This document shows positions 15,327 through 26,050 of a stretch of 35,873 bases of DNA, piece by piece. The position numbers were made by a program, and so were the translations under genes. Source of the DNA: Alphaproteobacteria bacterium HGW-Alphaproteobacteria-1 (GTDB lineage: Bacteria > Pseudomonadota > Alphaproteobacteria > Rhodobacterales > Rhodobacteraceae); NCBI GenBank assembly GCA_002842985.1, contig PHEQ01000032.1, positions 1 to 35,873 of the forward strand. The letters are read 5' to 3'. The notes beneath the pieces are model-generated. The model ran no database searches. It saw nothing but the letters and a program-made list of their open reading frames with translations, and was not told where the DNA came from. How positions within the stretch are numbered: the first letter of the stretch is position 1; every line of letters begins with the position of its first letter.

Positions 15327-16001
15327 TCAACCGCGCAGGTCAAGAACGTCGTCAAGCCCCGCGCGCGTGGTGCGGAAGCGGTTGACGGGATGCGCGGCGT
15401 CGGGCCAGCCAAAGGATATGGCGCAGAGGATGAGCCGCCGCTCTGGCAGGGCGAAATGTGCGCGGATGAAGGGCGCATAGGCCGCCACCGAGGCCTGCGC
15501 GATGCTGCCCACCCCAAGCGAAGTGGCCGCCAGCAGGAAGGCGGTGACAAAGCCGCCCGTATCCATTGCACCGTAGGGCCCGAGTGCCGCTTCGGCATGG
15601 ACGATGGCCACATGCGGCGCACCGAAAAGGCGGTGGTTTTCCATGCTCTGCTCGGCGCGGGCGGCGCGATCCTCGCGGGCGATGCCCAGGGCCTCGTAGA
15701 GTTGCAACCCGCATTCGCGCCGCCGCGCGCCATGCACACCCGGATAGCTTTCGGGCCAGGGCAGATCGGGGCGGGGTGTGCCATGGGCCACCTCGGCCAG
15801 CAGGGCGGCGCGAAATCTTTCGGTCTCATCGCCTTGCGTCACCAGCACTTTCCAGGGCTGCGCGTTGCACCATGAGGGCGCGCGCCCCGCCGCCGTCACG
15901 ATGCGCGCGATGGTCTCTTGCGGCACCGGGTCGGGTCGGAAGGCACGGCAGGAATGGCGGGCGCGTAGCAGATACTCCAGTTCTTCGATTTCGGTTGTCA
16001 T
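15327..16001 (-). CDS. Nitroreductase-family FMN oxidoreductase (last gene of the TelA run)
   Basis: A 224-residue member of the nitroreductase superfamily, FMN-dependent and using NAD(P)H. The FMN-phosphate site is ARHSCRAFRPDPV near residues 14-26, followed by RAPSWCNAQPWKVLV; AATSLGVGSIAQASVA near residues 158-173 is the family core helix and GWPDAAHPVNRFR lies near the end. The physiological substrate cannot be deduced. Its ATG shares one base with the stop of the Zn-ribbon gene (TGATG), so it is translationally coupled to the TelA/XpaC/SPFH run rather than free-standing. It could supply a redox function to that system or be a passenger. Confidence 0.87.
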   Translation of the reverse strand: MTTEIEELEYLLRARHSCRAFRPDPVPQETIARIVTAAGRAPSWCNAQPWKVLVTQGDETERFRAALLAEVAHGTPRPDLPWPESYPGVHGARRRECGLQLYEALGIAREDRAARAEQSMENHRLFGAPHVAIVHAEAALGPYGAMDTGGFVTAFLLAATSLGVGSIAQASVAAYAPFIRAHFALPERRLILCAISFGWPDAAHPVNRFRTTRAGLDDVLDLRG

Positions 16002-17113
16002 CAGAACCCTCCTTCCATAGCCACGACATAGCCGATCGCCCCTGCCACCAACGCGCCGAAGAGCACGGCCACGGCGATTTTCCAGGCCGACCAGGGCCGT
16101 TCACCCTGCACCCGGCCGGTGCGGGCATTGACCACGAAGCGATAGGTCTCGCCCCGGTATTTGTAGGCGGCAAGCCACACGGGCAACAGGACGTGCTTGA
16201 AGGTCACGCCGCTCACCTCTGTGTCGATGGCATGGATGCGCTGCCGGTCGCCGCCGATGTCGAACCGCACGTCGCGGGCGATCACCGCGTCCATATGGGT
16301 GCGCGCCTCGCCAAAGCCGGTTTCCAGATCGACATTGTAGCCCTCGGCGCGAAACCCCGCGAGGTATTCCGGCGCGTAAGGTTCCAGCGCCGAAAGATCC
16401 CACGGCTCCAGCGCGTCGGTAAAGCGTTTGGGCAGCGAGGTCGAGGCCAGCACAAGCACATCGTCGAAGAACCGCGCGACCCGGCCCGAGGCGGGGCGCC
16501 AGCGGACCTTGGCGACCTGCACCTGACGACGCTTGCCGTTCTGGGTGACGGTCTGCGTCTCGTAATAGACGGTGCCGCGCTCGCCCCGATAGCGGCTGTC
16601 GGTCTGGGCGTCGAAGGTCCAGTAGGGCACATAGATGCCCTGCATCTTGCGGCCCTTGCGGGCATAGTCCTGCAATCCGCCCGGCGCGAACCAGAGCCGC
16701 CCCAGCCAATCGGTCATGGCGCGGCGGGCCGTGGCCTCGTCAAGCGCGAAGGGCAGAAGCGCGCGCGGCTTGATATGACGGTGCGCGCCGGTATCTGTGA
16801 CCACGGGAGAGGCGCAGAACGGGCATTCGATGGCGTGGGTGTCCGCGCCAAGTTCGACCTGCGCGCCGCAGCTTGTGCAGGTGGTGGTGCGGGTCTCCTC
16901 GATCTCCTGCGCGGGAAGCTGGTCGCGGATCGCCGCGCGGAAATCAAGCTCCTTGATGCCGCCCTGCCACGGCCCGCCTGTGCCGATCTCGGCCACGTCG
17001 CCGCAATGATCGCAAATCAGCCGGTTCTGCCCCGGATCATAGCGGTAATCCGACCCGCAGCTTTGACAGGGAAAGCGGTGCTCGATGGGGGCGGGAGGGG
17101 GCGTGTCGGTCAT
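16001..17113 (-). CDS. Membrane-anchored double zinc-ribbon protein (TelA run)
   Basis: About 370 residues. Two zinc ribbons occupy the N-terminus: FPCQSCGSDYRY...LICDHCGD and TCTSCGAQVELG...IECPFCAS, each with two CxxC knuckles. A long beta-rich region follows (YVPYWTFDAQTDSRYRGERG, VLPVWLAAYKYRGETYRFVVN), then one C-terminal membrane helix (IAVAVLFGALVAGAIGYVVA). Such proteins are often mis-annotated as primosomal helicase N' because of the zinc ribbons; no helicase motif is present. In B. subtilis, Zn-ribbon/membrane proteins YdjG/YdjH work with the SPFH protein YdjI, and an SPFH gene lies two genes upstream here. ATG 17113 is chosen; a GTG at 17125 overlapping the previous stop (GTGA) is an equally coupled alternative. 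The role as membrane anchor or adaptor is inferred. Confidence 0.78.
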   Translation of the reverse strand: MTDTPPPAPIEHRFPCQSCGSDYRYDPGQNRLICDHCGDVAEIGTGGPWQGGIKELDFRAAIRDQLPAQEIEETRTTTCTSCGAQVELGADTHAIECPFCASPVVTDTGAHRHIKPRALLPFALDEATARRAMTDWLGRLWFAPGGLQDYARKGRKMQGIYVPYWTFDAQTDSRYRGERGTVYYETQTVTQNGKRRQVQVAKVRWRPASGRVARFFDDVLVLASTSLPKRFTDALEPWDLSALEPYAPEYLAGFRAEGYNVDLETGFGEARTHMDAVIARDVRFDIGGDRQRIHAIDTEVSGVTFKHVLLPVWLAAYKYRGETYRFVVNARTGRVQGERPWSAWKIAVAVLFGALVAGAIGYVVAMEGGF

Positions 17114-17121
17114 CGGTGCTT

Positions 17122-17544
17122 TCACAGGATATTATGCAGGAAACGCGGTGTCATACGCCGCAAAGCCCCGTCGCCAAGGGCGGTATGCCGCCACATGTTG
17201 AAGACCGAATGGATCAGCGCGGCGGCAACGAGCGCCAGCAAGAGCGTGCGCGCATCCGGGCCGGGCAGGGGGCGCGCGAGCGTCTCCGAGAGCAGCGCCA
17301 CCGTCCCCCAGAAGATGAGCCCGTAAAGCCCGCGATGCAGCCACGGATGGGCCACGCGAAACGCGCCCTCAAGCTTTGGCCCCGGCCCGTTCATCAGCCC
17401 GAAGCCAAGCGCCAGTGCGCACATCGCCAGCCCCGAGAGCGCATAGAGCCACGCCAGCCACGCCGTCGCCCCGCCATCGCCCAGCACGAAGAGCAGAAGC
17501 GTCGCGGTCAGCCAGTGCAGCGTGATGGTCGCGCGGCGGCGCAT
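17122..17544 (-). CDS. Small cytochrome b561-like four-helix membrane protein
   Basis: A 140-residue polytopic protein with about four hydrophobic helices (residues about 9-22, 28-50, 68-90, 98-115). Histidines are placed like heme ligands of the bacterial b561 family: His10 (TLHWLTA), His66/His70 (AHPWLHRGLYG) and His112/His120 (LIHSVFNMWRH). It probably binds heme b in the inner membrane and passes electrons, but the family call is from helix and histidine pattern only. ATG 17544 lies 4 bases after the SPFH stop, and the gene overlaps the next start (GTGA), so it belongs to the TelA run. The longer open frame upstream overlaps the SPFH gene and is a shadow. A redox partner for the nitroreductase at the end of the run is conceivable. 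Confidence 0.68.
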   Translation of the reverse strand: MRRRATITLHWLTATLLLFVLGDGGATAWLAWLYALSGLAMCALALGFGLMNGPGPKLEGAFRVAHPWLHRGLYGLIFWGTVALLSETLARPLPGPDARTLLLALVAAALIHSVFNMWRHTALGDGALRRMTPRFLHNIL

Positions 17545-17548
17545 GGGA

Positions 17549-18670
17549 TCACGCGCCCGGCGGCGGCGGCGGCAGGACGGTGAAAAGCTGTGCCAGTTCG
17601 GCCACGTCCTCGGCGCGCTTCCAGCCGTCCTGACCGGCGGTCCAGACATGGGTGTTGCGGGTGAGTTTGCCCTCGGTCGCCATGCGCCCGAGACCGGCCT
17701 TGGAATAGGGGCCATGGGTCTGGCCATTCTCGGCGATGTGCCAGACATGCTCGACCGGCGGGGGCGGGGGCGGGGGGGCGGCCTCGGGACGCGCACCCCA
17801 TGGCCCCTGCGCGCGGTTCTGATCGGCCATCTGTTGCGCCATGGCCATGCCCATCCCCATGCCAAGGCCCGCGCCGATGCCGCCGCCGCCCGACGGGTTC
17901 TTGGCCGCAGCCGTCATCGCCTCGGCGGTGGAATATTGCGTGAACCGGTTCAGGTCGCCCGCGATCCCCATCGAGGTGCGCTTGTCCAGCGCCTCCTCGA
18001 CGGCGGGCGGCAGGGAGATGTTCTCGATATAGAATTCCGGGATCTCGAGCCCGTATTCGGCAACCACGGCGGTGATCTCGCCCGCCACCAGCTTGCCCAG
18101 ATCGGCGGTGTTGGCGGCCATGTCGAGCACCGGGATGCCCGAGCCTGCGATGATGCGCGAAAACGCCTGCACGATGATGTTGCGGATCTGGTAGCTGATC
18201 TCGTCCATGGTGAATTCGCCATCGGTGCCGACGATCTCGGCCATGAACCGCGCGGGATCCGAAACGCGCGCGGTGTAGGTGCCGAAGGCGCGGATGCGGG
18301 TCGGGCCGAATTCCGGGTCGCGCAGCATGATCGGGTTCTTGGTGCCCCATTTCAGATCGGTAAAGCGCGTCGTGGCGACAAAGTAGATCTCGGACTTGAA
18401 AGGCGATTTGAACCCGTGATCCCAGTGCTGGAGCGTGGTCATCACCGGCATGTTGTTGGTCTCGAGCATGTAGAGGCCGGGGGTGAACACGTCCGCCAAC
18501 TGACCCTCGTGGACAAAGACCGCCGCCTGCCCCTCACGCACGGTGAGCTTGGCGCCATACTTGATCTCGTGGCCCTCGCGCTCGAAGCGCCAGACCATCG
18601 TGTCGCGGGTGTCGTCGGTCCAGTGAATGACGTCGATGAACTGGCCGGAGAGAAAATCGAAGATGGACAT
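17549..18670 (-). CDS. SPFH-domain protein with C-terminal GYF_2 domain (YdjI-like)
   Basis: A 373-residue protein. Residues about 1-220 form the YdjI/'virion core protein'-type SPFH (band 7) domain: MSIFDFLSGQFIDVIHW, LTVREGQAAVFVHEGQLADVFTPG, YFVATTRFTDLKWGT, FGTYTARVSDPARFMAEIVG and YGLEIPEFYIENISLP. A Gly/Met/Ala-rich hinge (GIGAGLGMGMGMAMAQQM) and a proline run follow. Residues about 315-370 are a GYF_2 (DUF4339) domain: HVWHIAENGQTHGPYSKAGL ... HVWTAGQDGWKRAEDV. SPFH proteins assemble oligomeric platforms on membranes; GYF-type domains bind proline-rich or other partner peptides. In B. subtilis the YdjI family localises PspA at the membrane; here the neighbour is TelA. ATG 18670 is the family start. 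It lies 22 bases after the DUF2927 gene. Confidence 0.86.
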   Translation of the reverse strand: MSIFDFLSGQFIDVIHWTDDTRDTMVWRFEREGHEIKYGAKLTVREGQAAVFVHEGQLADVFTPGLYMLETNNMPVMTTLQHWDHGFKSPFKSEIYFVATTRFTDLKWGTKNPIMLRDPEFGPTRIRAFGTYTARVSDPARFMAEIVGTDGEFTMDEISYQIRNIIVQAFSRIIAGSGIPVLDMAANTADLGKLVAGEITAVVAEYGLEIPEFYIENISLPPAVEEALDKRTSMGIAGDLNRFTQYSTAEAMTAAAKNPSGGGGIGAGLGMGMGMAMAQQMADQNRAQGPWGARPEAAPPPPPPPVEHVWHIAENGQTHGPYSKAGLGRMATEGKLTRNTHVWTAGQDGWKRAEDVAELAQLFTVLPPPPPGA

Positions 18671-18692
18671 TGCGAACTCCTTGGTTGGCGCG

Positions 18693-19634
18693 TCAGACCG
18701 GCCCGCCCGCGCGCGCATCCAGCAGGCGGCGGATGATCGGGCGGGCTTCGTCGGGGGTCATGCCGGGTTTGAGGTCGGGATGGTAGAGCAGCCATAAAAG
18801 CTCTTCGTCATGGCGGGTGAGCAGGGCGAATTCCTCGTCGTCGTTGAAGATCGAAGGCCGTGCGCGGGGGCTGTCATTGGCCAGCCCAAGACCCTGTGCC
18901 AGTTCCTCGTGGATGCACGAGGCGCGCGAGAGCGCAGGGTGTTCCGCGCGCACCCAGGCGATGGCGCGGTCATAGGAATGGGGATTGCCCTTTTGCGAAA
19001 ACGCCACGACCAGGCAGTGAATGGAGCGGGGCATATCCCGAAAAACGCCAAGTGTGGCGGCGTCGATCTGGGGTGCAAGCGCGCGCACGCGGGCCAGCCC
19101 GTAGGCGCGGTCATCCTCGCTCATGAAGAGGACATGAAAATTCGCGCCGCGCGCCTCGGACGTGATCGGATGGCGCGTGGCGCGCGACAGGCGGGCCGCA
19201 TATCCCGCCACGGCGGCGCGGTCAGCGGCGCGTTGATCGGGCGGCACGGAGGGGCCGAACTCGACCCCGAAGCGCACCGGCGCGGTCCATTTGCGCAAGC
19301 CCCCGGCAAGGCCGCCCGAGGGGCGGAATCCGGCACCGGGCCGGTATTCGTCAAAGAACACGATGCTCTCGAAATTGCGCATCAGATCGGTGTCGGTCCA
19401 GGGCGTGTCCGGCCCGCCGCCATCGCGGCGCAAGAGGCCGCGGTTGAGAAGGTCGCGCTCGATGCGCGCGTAATGGGCGGCAAGCGCCGCGCTTGTCTCG
19501 GAGGGGCCGGGCGCCGGGCGCGGGGCGGGGGGCGGCACGGGGGCGGGTGCCGCCGCCGGCGGGGCCGCCATCTCGCAGCCCGCCAGCGCCAGAAACGCCG
19601 CGCCCAAGAGCACCAGCCCGATCCGTGCCCGCAT
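18693..19634 (-). CDS. DUF2927 lipoprotein with HEELAQ metalloprotease-like motif
   Basis: A 313-residue lipoprotein: signal sequence MRARIGLVLLGAAFLALAGC with lipobox LAGC and lipidated Cys20, then a Pro/Ala-rich tether to about residue 45. The globular part matches DUF2927: LMRNFESIVFFDEY, KWTAPVRFGVEFG, HVLFMSEDDRA and CIHEELAQGLGLANDSP. HEELAQ (242-247) has the shape of an HExxxQ/HExxH-like zinc site with an upstream cysteine, so a peptidase function is possible but unproven. It is anchored in the membrane facing the periplasm, which would put a sensor or protease part of the TelA system outside the cytoplasm. It starts 6 bases after telA. Confidence 0.84.
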   Translation of the reverse strand: MRARIGLVLLGAAFLALAGCEMAAPPAAAPAPVPPPAPRPAPGPSETSAALAAHYARIERDLLNRGLLRRDGGGPDTPWTDTDLMRNFESIVFFDEYRPGAGFRPSGGLAGGLRKWTAPVRFGVEFGPSVPPDQRAADRAAVAGYAARLSRATRHPITSEARGANFHVLFMSEDDRAYGLARVRALAPQIDAATLGVFRDMPRSIHCLVVAFSQKGNPHSYDRAIAWVRAEHPALSRASCIHEELAQGLGLANDSPRARPSIFNDDEEFALLTRHDEELLWLLYHPDLKPGMTPDEARPIIRRLLDARAGGPV

Positions 19635-19640
19635 CCGCGT

Positions 19641-20840
19641 TCAGCCCTTCGGCACGGCGCTGCCGGTGGTCTCGCCCAGACCGGTCTTGCGCGCCTTGGC
19701 CGAGGCGAGCGTGTCGCGCAACTCGGCCTCCATCTTCTTGAGATCCTCCTCGGCGCGGGCGCGCTTGGCCTTGCCCTCGTCGGCGATGGCAAGGCTTTCC
19801 TCGATGGTGCCGATCAGGTCGGCATTGGCCTTTTTCACCGCCTCGATGTCGAACACGCCGCGCTCCATCTCCTGACGGATCATCTTGTTGCTCTCGCGCA
19901 GGTTCTTGGCGTTGGCGGTCAAAAGCTCGTTGGTCAGGTCATTGGCGTCGCGCACCGCCGCCGCCGCCTCTGCCGAACGCTGGATCGTCACCGCCTGCGC
20001 CAGTTGCGTCTCCCAGAGCGGCACGGTGTTGACGAGGGTGGAGTTGATTTTGGTCACAAGGCTTTTGTCGTTCTCCTGCACCAGTCGGATCGAGGGCAGC
20101 GATTGCATGGTCACCTGCCGGGTCAGTTTCAGGTCATGCACCCGGCGCTCCAGATCGTCGCGCGCGGCGCGCAGGTCGCGCAATTCCTGCGCCTTCATCA
20201 CCTGATCGCCCTCGGGGGCGGCCTGAACCTCGGCCTCTTTGGCGGGGATGTCCTTGTCGTCGAGGTCCTTCAGCTTGGCCTCGCCCGCCGCGATGTAGAG
20301 CGCCAGCTCGTCATAGAAGGCCAGCGTCTTTTCATAGAGCAGGTCGAGCGACTTGATGTCCTTCAAGAGCGTGTGCTCATGGCTCAAGAGGTCGTCGGTG
20401 ATCTTGTCGATCTGGCCCTGCACCTGTTCGAACTTGGCGGTGAACTTGGCAAAGGGAGCGGCGCGGCCCAAGAGTTTCTCCCACCAGGACCGTTCGCGGC
20501 GCACATCGAGTTCCGAGACCGAAAAGCCCCGGATCGTGGTGACGATGCCGCGCAGGCTGTCACCCGCAGGCCCCACATCCTTGTTGCGCACGCCTTGCAG
20601 CATGGCTTGGGAAATGACCTGCAATTCGGCCTGCGCGGCCGATCCGAAGGAAACGATGGACTGGGTGTCGGCCATGTCGATCTCGGCCATGCGGCGGGTG
20701 ATCTCGGCGCTTTTCGGCGCGTCTGCCTTCTCGAGCGGGACGATTGCATTGGCCTCCGAGGGGACGGGCAGGACGGCGCGGCTCACGGCCTCGACATCCT
20801 TGAGCACGGCTTCGGCCTTTTGGCGGGTGGTCTCTGACAT
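19641..20840 (-). CDS. telA: TelA-family toxic-anion resistance protein
   Basis: A 399-residue cytoplasmic, almost wholly helical protein of the TelA family (YaaN/YceH in Bacillus). Typical segments are ADTQSIVSFGSAAQAELQVISQ, GFSVSELDVRRERSWWEKLLG, FEQVQGQIDKITDDLLSHE, LDLLYEKTLAFYDELALYIAAGE and LVQENDKSLVTKINSTLVNTVPLWE. Long heptad-rich stretches suggest coiled coils, as in PspA/ESCRT-III-like proteins, though homology to those is not claimed. Family members affect tolerance to tellurite, some antibiotics and envelope stress; the molecular action is unknown. Length is typical. ATG 20840 has AGAGGA upstream. It directly follows xpaC (12-base gap), the same pairing as xpaC-yaaN in Bacillus. 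Confidence 0.93.
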   Translation of the reverse strand: MSETTRQKAEAVLKDVEAVSRAVLPVPSEANAIVPLEKADAPKSAEITRRMAEIDMADTQSIVSFGSAAQAELQVISQAMLQGVRNKDVGPAGDSLRGIVTTIRGFSVSELDVRRERSWWEKLLGRAAPFAKFTAKFEQVQGQIDKITDDLLSHEHTLLKDIKSLDLLYEKTLAFYDELALYIAAGEAKLKDLDDKDIPAKEAEVQAAPEGDQVMKAQELRDLRAARDDLERRVHDLKLTRQVTMQSLPSIRLVQENDKSLVTKINSTLVNTVPLWETQLAQAVTIQRSAEAAAAVRDANDLTNELLTANAKNLRESNKMIRQEMERGVFDIEAVKKANADLIGTIEESLAIADEGKAKRARAEEDLKKMEAELRDTLASAKARKTGLGETTGSAVPKG

Positions 20841-20852
20841 GGTTTGGTCCTC

Positions 20853-21749
20853 TTACGCTAAATCGCGGGCTTCAAGGTGAACGCCCTCACGCTCCAGCCG
20901 GTCGCGCAGCACCTCGATCTCGATATCGAGATCGGTCGTGCTGTCGGCCATGAGCGCGCGGGTCTTGGCGGTGAAATTCCGTTCCAGATCGTCGAGCAGG
21001 GCAAGGTATTTTTCGCGCGCCTCCGGGTTCGGCGCGCGGGCGGCGAGATCGGCGTATTTCACGGTCGCGTCGCGTGCGCCCATGAGATAAACGCCGAGAA
21101 ACTTGCGCGCTGCCGTCAGGTCGCGCGGGTCCTCCTCGACCGTGCGCAGCATGTCGCGCACCGTCACCTGAAAGCCGTCGAGGCGGCGCTCGAGCTGCCG
21201 GTCGCCCGCGCGGGCAAGCGCGCCCGACATGGATTTGAGATACTCCTCGGCCTGATCGACCACGCGCGCCACGCGGTCGCTCTGAAAGCTGTCGATGCCC
21301 TCGGCGCCCTTGTCGCGCAAGGGGTCGAGGCCGAAGGCAAAACTGTGCAGCACCGCGCCCACGATGGCATAGATGGCGGGTTCGACGATCCCGCCCTGCG
21401 CGGCGAAGGCGGCCACGAAAAGCCCCGCGCCGGTGAGCGCGGAGGCGAAAATCTTGCGCGGGATGGCGGGTCGCTTGGCGATGCGGCGGGCCTCATAGGC
21501 CTCTTGCGCAAGGATCCCCTCGCGGGTGAGCCATGCGGCCAGCAGCAAGAGGCCGAGAGCGACGAGATTGAGCGCAAGGCCGGCGGCCCCGTCACCAAAG
21601 GCACGCACTGCCAGCGGCAAAGGCGCGAAGAACAGCATGTTGACGCGCCCGCCCGCCCGCGTGCGCCGCGCGCCGCGATAGCCGCCACGCGGCGGCTGAT
21701 TGCCCGAAGGACCGCCGGGGCTGAACTTGCCGCCAAAGCGTTCGGCCAT
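20853..21749 (-). CDS. xpaC: XpaC-family membrane protein
   Basis: A 298-residue member of the '5-bromo-4-chloroindolyl phosphate hydrolysis' (XpaC) family. The name comes from a phenotype and no phosphatase motif is present. The first 37 residues are Gly/Arg/Pro-rich. Two hydrophobic stretches follow (about 40-76 and 98-125), then a helical cytoplasmic domain with DKGAEGIDSFQSDRVARVVDQAEEYLKSM, TVEEDPRDLTAARKFLGVYL and EKYLALLDDLERNFTAKT. It is the regular partner of TelA. I use ATG 21749, which overlaps the stop of the upstream 31-codon gene (TGATG); a GTG one codon earlier is possible. The tight coupling suggests both are made in a fixed ratio. Confidence 0.88.
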   Translation of the reverse strand: MAERFGGKFSPGGPSGNQPPRGGYRGARRTRAGGRVNMLFFAPLPLAVRAFGDGAAGLALNLVALGLLLLAAWLTREGILAQEAYEARRIAKRPAIPRKIFASALTGAGLFVAAFAAQGGIVEPAIYAIVGAVLHSFAFGLDPLRDKGAEGIDSFQSDRVARVVDQAEEYLKSMSGALARAGDRQLERRLDGFQVTVRDMLRTVEEDPRDLTAARKFLGVYLMGARDATVKYADLAARAPNPEAREKYLALLDDLERNFTAKTRALMADSTTDLDIEIEVLRDRLEREGVHLEARDLA

Positions 21750-21844
21750 CACACGCCCCCCGTGGCGGCCACGAAGGCGATGAGCGCCACCAACAGGAAG
21801 AACGCCAGTTTTTGAAGCCCCGTGTCCCGCATACCACCCACCAT
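21749..21844 (-). CDS. 31-residue single-pass membrane peptide at the head of the TelA run
   Basis: A short open frame, ATG 21844 to TGA 21749-21751. It encodes an N-terminal MVGGMRDTGLQKL, a hydrophobic helix AFFLLVALIAFVAA and a Thr-Gly-Gly-Val end. A 27-residue version would start at ATG 21832. Its stop and the xpaC start overlap as TGATG, a translational-coupling arrangement, and the hydrophobic stretch is long enough to span a membrane. There is no strong Shine-Dalgarno. Function is unknown; it may be a membrane adaptor for XpaC/TelA or a leader that couples xpaC translation. Support is coding character and context only. Confidence 0.6.
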   Translation of the reverse strand: MVGGMRDTGLQKLAFFLLVALIAFVAATGGV

Positions 21845-21915
21845 TCCGGCCAACCTTACCCGGAACTTAGGCGATGGGGGCAGGGGGCGCTAGGGGGAAG
21901 ATGGCGCGCTCGGGA

Positions 21916-25380
<3,465 letters not shown>

Positions 25381-25393
25381 GATCGCCCCCCGC

Positions 25394-25921
25394 TCAGCCC
25401 AGAACGCCGAGATTGAGATTCTGATACATGCCCCACATGGCGGTCACGAAGATCGATATCATGCCGATGATCTGCACCACCAGCCGGTGTTGCCCGAGCC
25501 GCGCGATGAGCGCTTCGCCCACAAGTCCCCGATCGCGGATCGCGCGCGCCGTTCTGAGCGAGACGAGCCCGACCAGCGTCAGCGGAAAGCCCAGCATGAA
25601 CAGCGCTTGCGAGAATTCGTTGTCATAGACAAAGCCCAGAAGCGCGAGAGAGGTCAGCACGAAGGCCACAAACCCGGCAAGGATCAGCCCCGATTCATGC
25701 GCCACGAACAAAAGCCGGTTGGTGTTGATCCGCACCATGTCCTCGAAATCCGTCATCGCCTCGCTGCCCGCGCTGCGGCGCGCGCGCATGGCCATGTCCC
25801 AGGGCACGCCAAGCACCCAGTGGCTGGCGCTTGACCATGTCACCGCAAGCGCGATCCAGAACCACAGGTTGCTGAACGAACGCAGGTCGATGAGTTCGAA
25901 AACATTGTCGAGAAAGGTCAA
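25394..25921 (-). CDS. Conserved Rhodobacterales membrane protein upstream of mfd
   Basis: A 175-residue protein with about four membrane helices. LWFWIALAVTWSSASHWVLGVPWDM lies near the N-terminus, followed by a cytoplasmic loop (ARRSAGSEAMTDFEDMVRINTNRLL). The rest is SGLILAGFVAFVLTSLALLGFVY, ALFMLGFPLTLVGLVSLR and a final LVVQIIGMISIFVTAMWGMYQ. Proteins of this type in Rhodobacteraceae are sometimes labelled 'component of SufBCD complex', but no Fe-S motif or Suf gene is visible here and I would not rely on that name. The start appears to be TTG at 25921, with GAGGC about 7 bases upstream. It is divergent from hemB and probably co-transcribed with mfd. Confidence 0.7.
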   Translation of the reverse strand: MTFLDNVFELIDLRSFSNLWFWIALAVTWSSASHWVLGVPWDMAMRARRSAGSEAMTDFEDMVRINTNRLLFVAHESGLILAGFVAFVLTSLALLGFVYDNEFSQALFMLGFPLTLVGLVSLRTARAIRDRGLVGEALIARLGQHRLVVQIIGMISIFVTAMWGMYQNLNLGVLG

Positions 25922-26050
25922 GGCCGCGCCTCAATGGATTGTATCGCTCGCCCTCTTAGCGCCCGCGCGCGGCAATTCCTACCCTTGAGATGGGCGAATT
26001 TCCATGCCAGTGAGGATGTGATCACGCCACAGCCCGCGACGAGCCAGCCC

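Noticed and set aside
16001..17113. Primosomal helicase PriA/N' annotation for the Zn-ribbon gene
   Set aside because: No Walker or helicase motifs are present; only zinc ribbons and a C-terminal membrane helix are seen.
17565..17865. Upstream extension of the b561-like gene
   Set aside because: It overlaps the SPFH gene in another frame and is Pro/Arg-rich without protein character; the internal ATG 17544 follows the SPFH stop directly.
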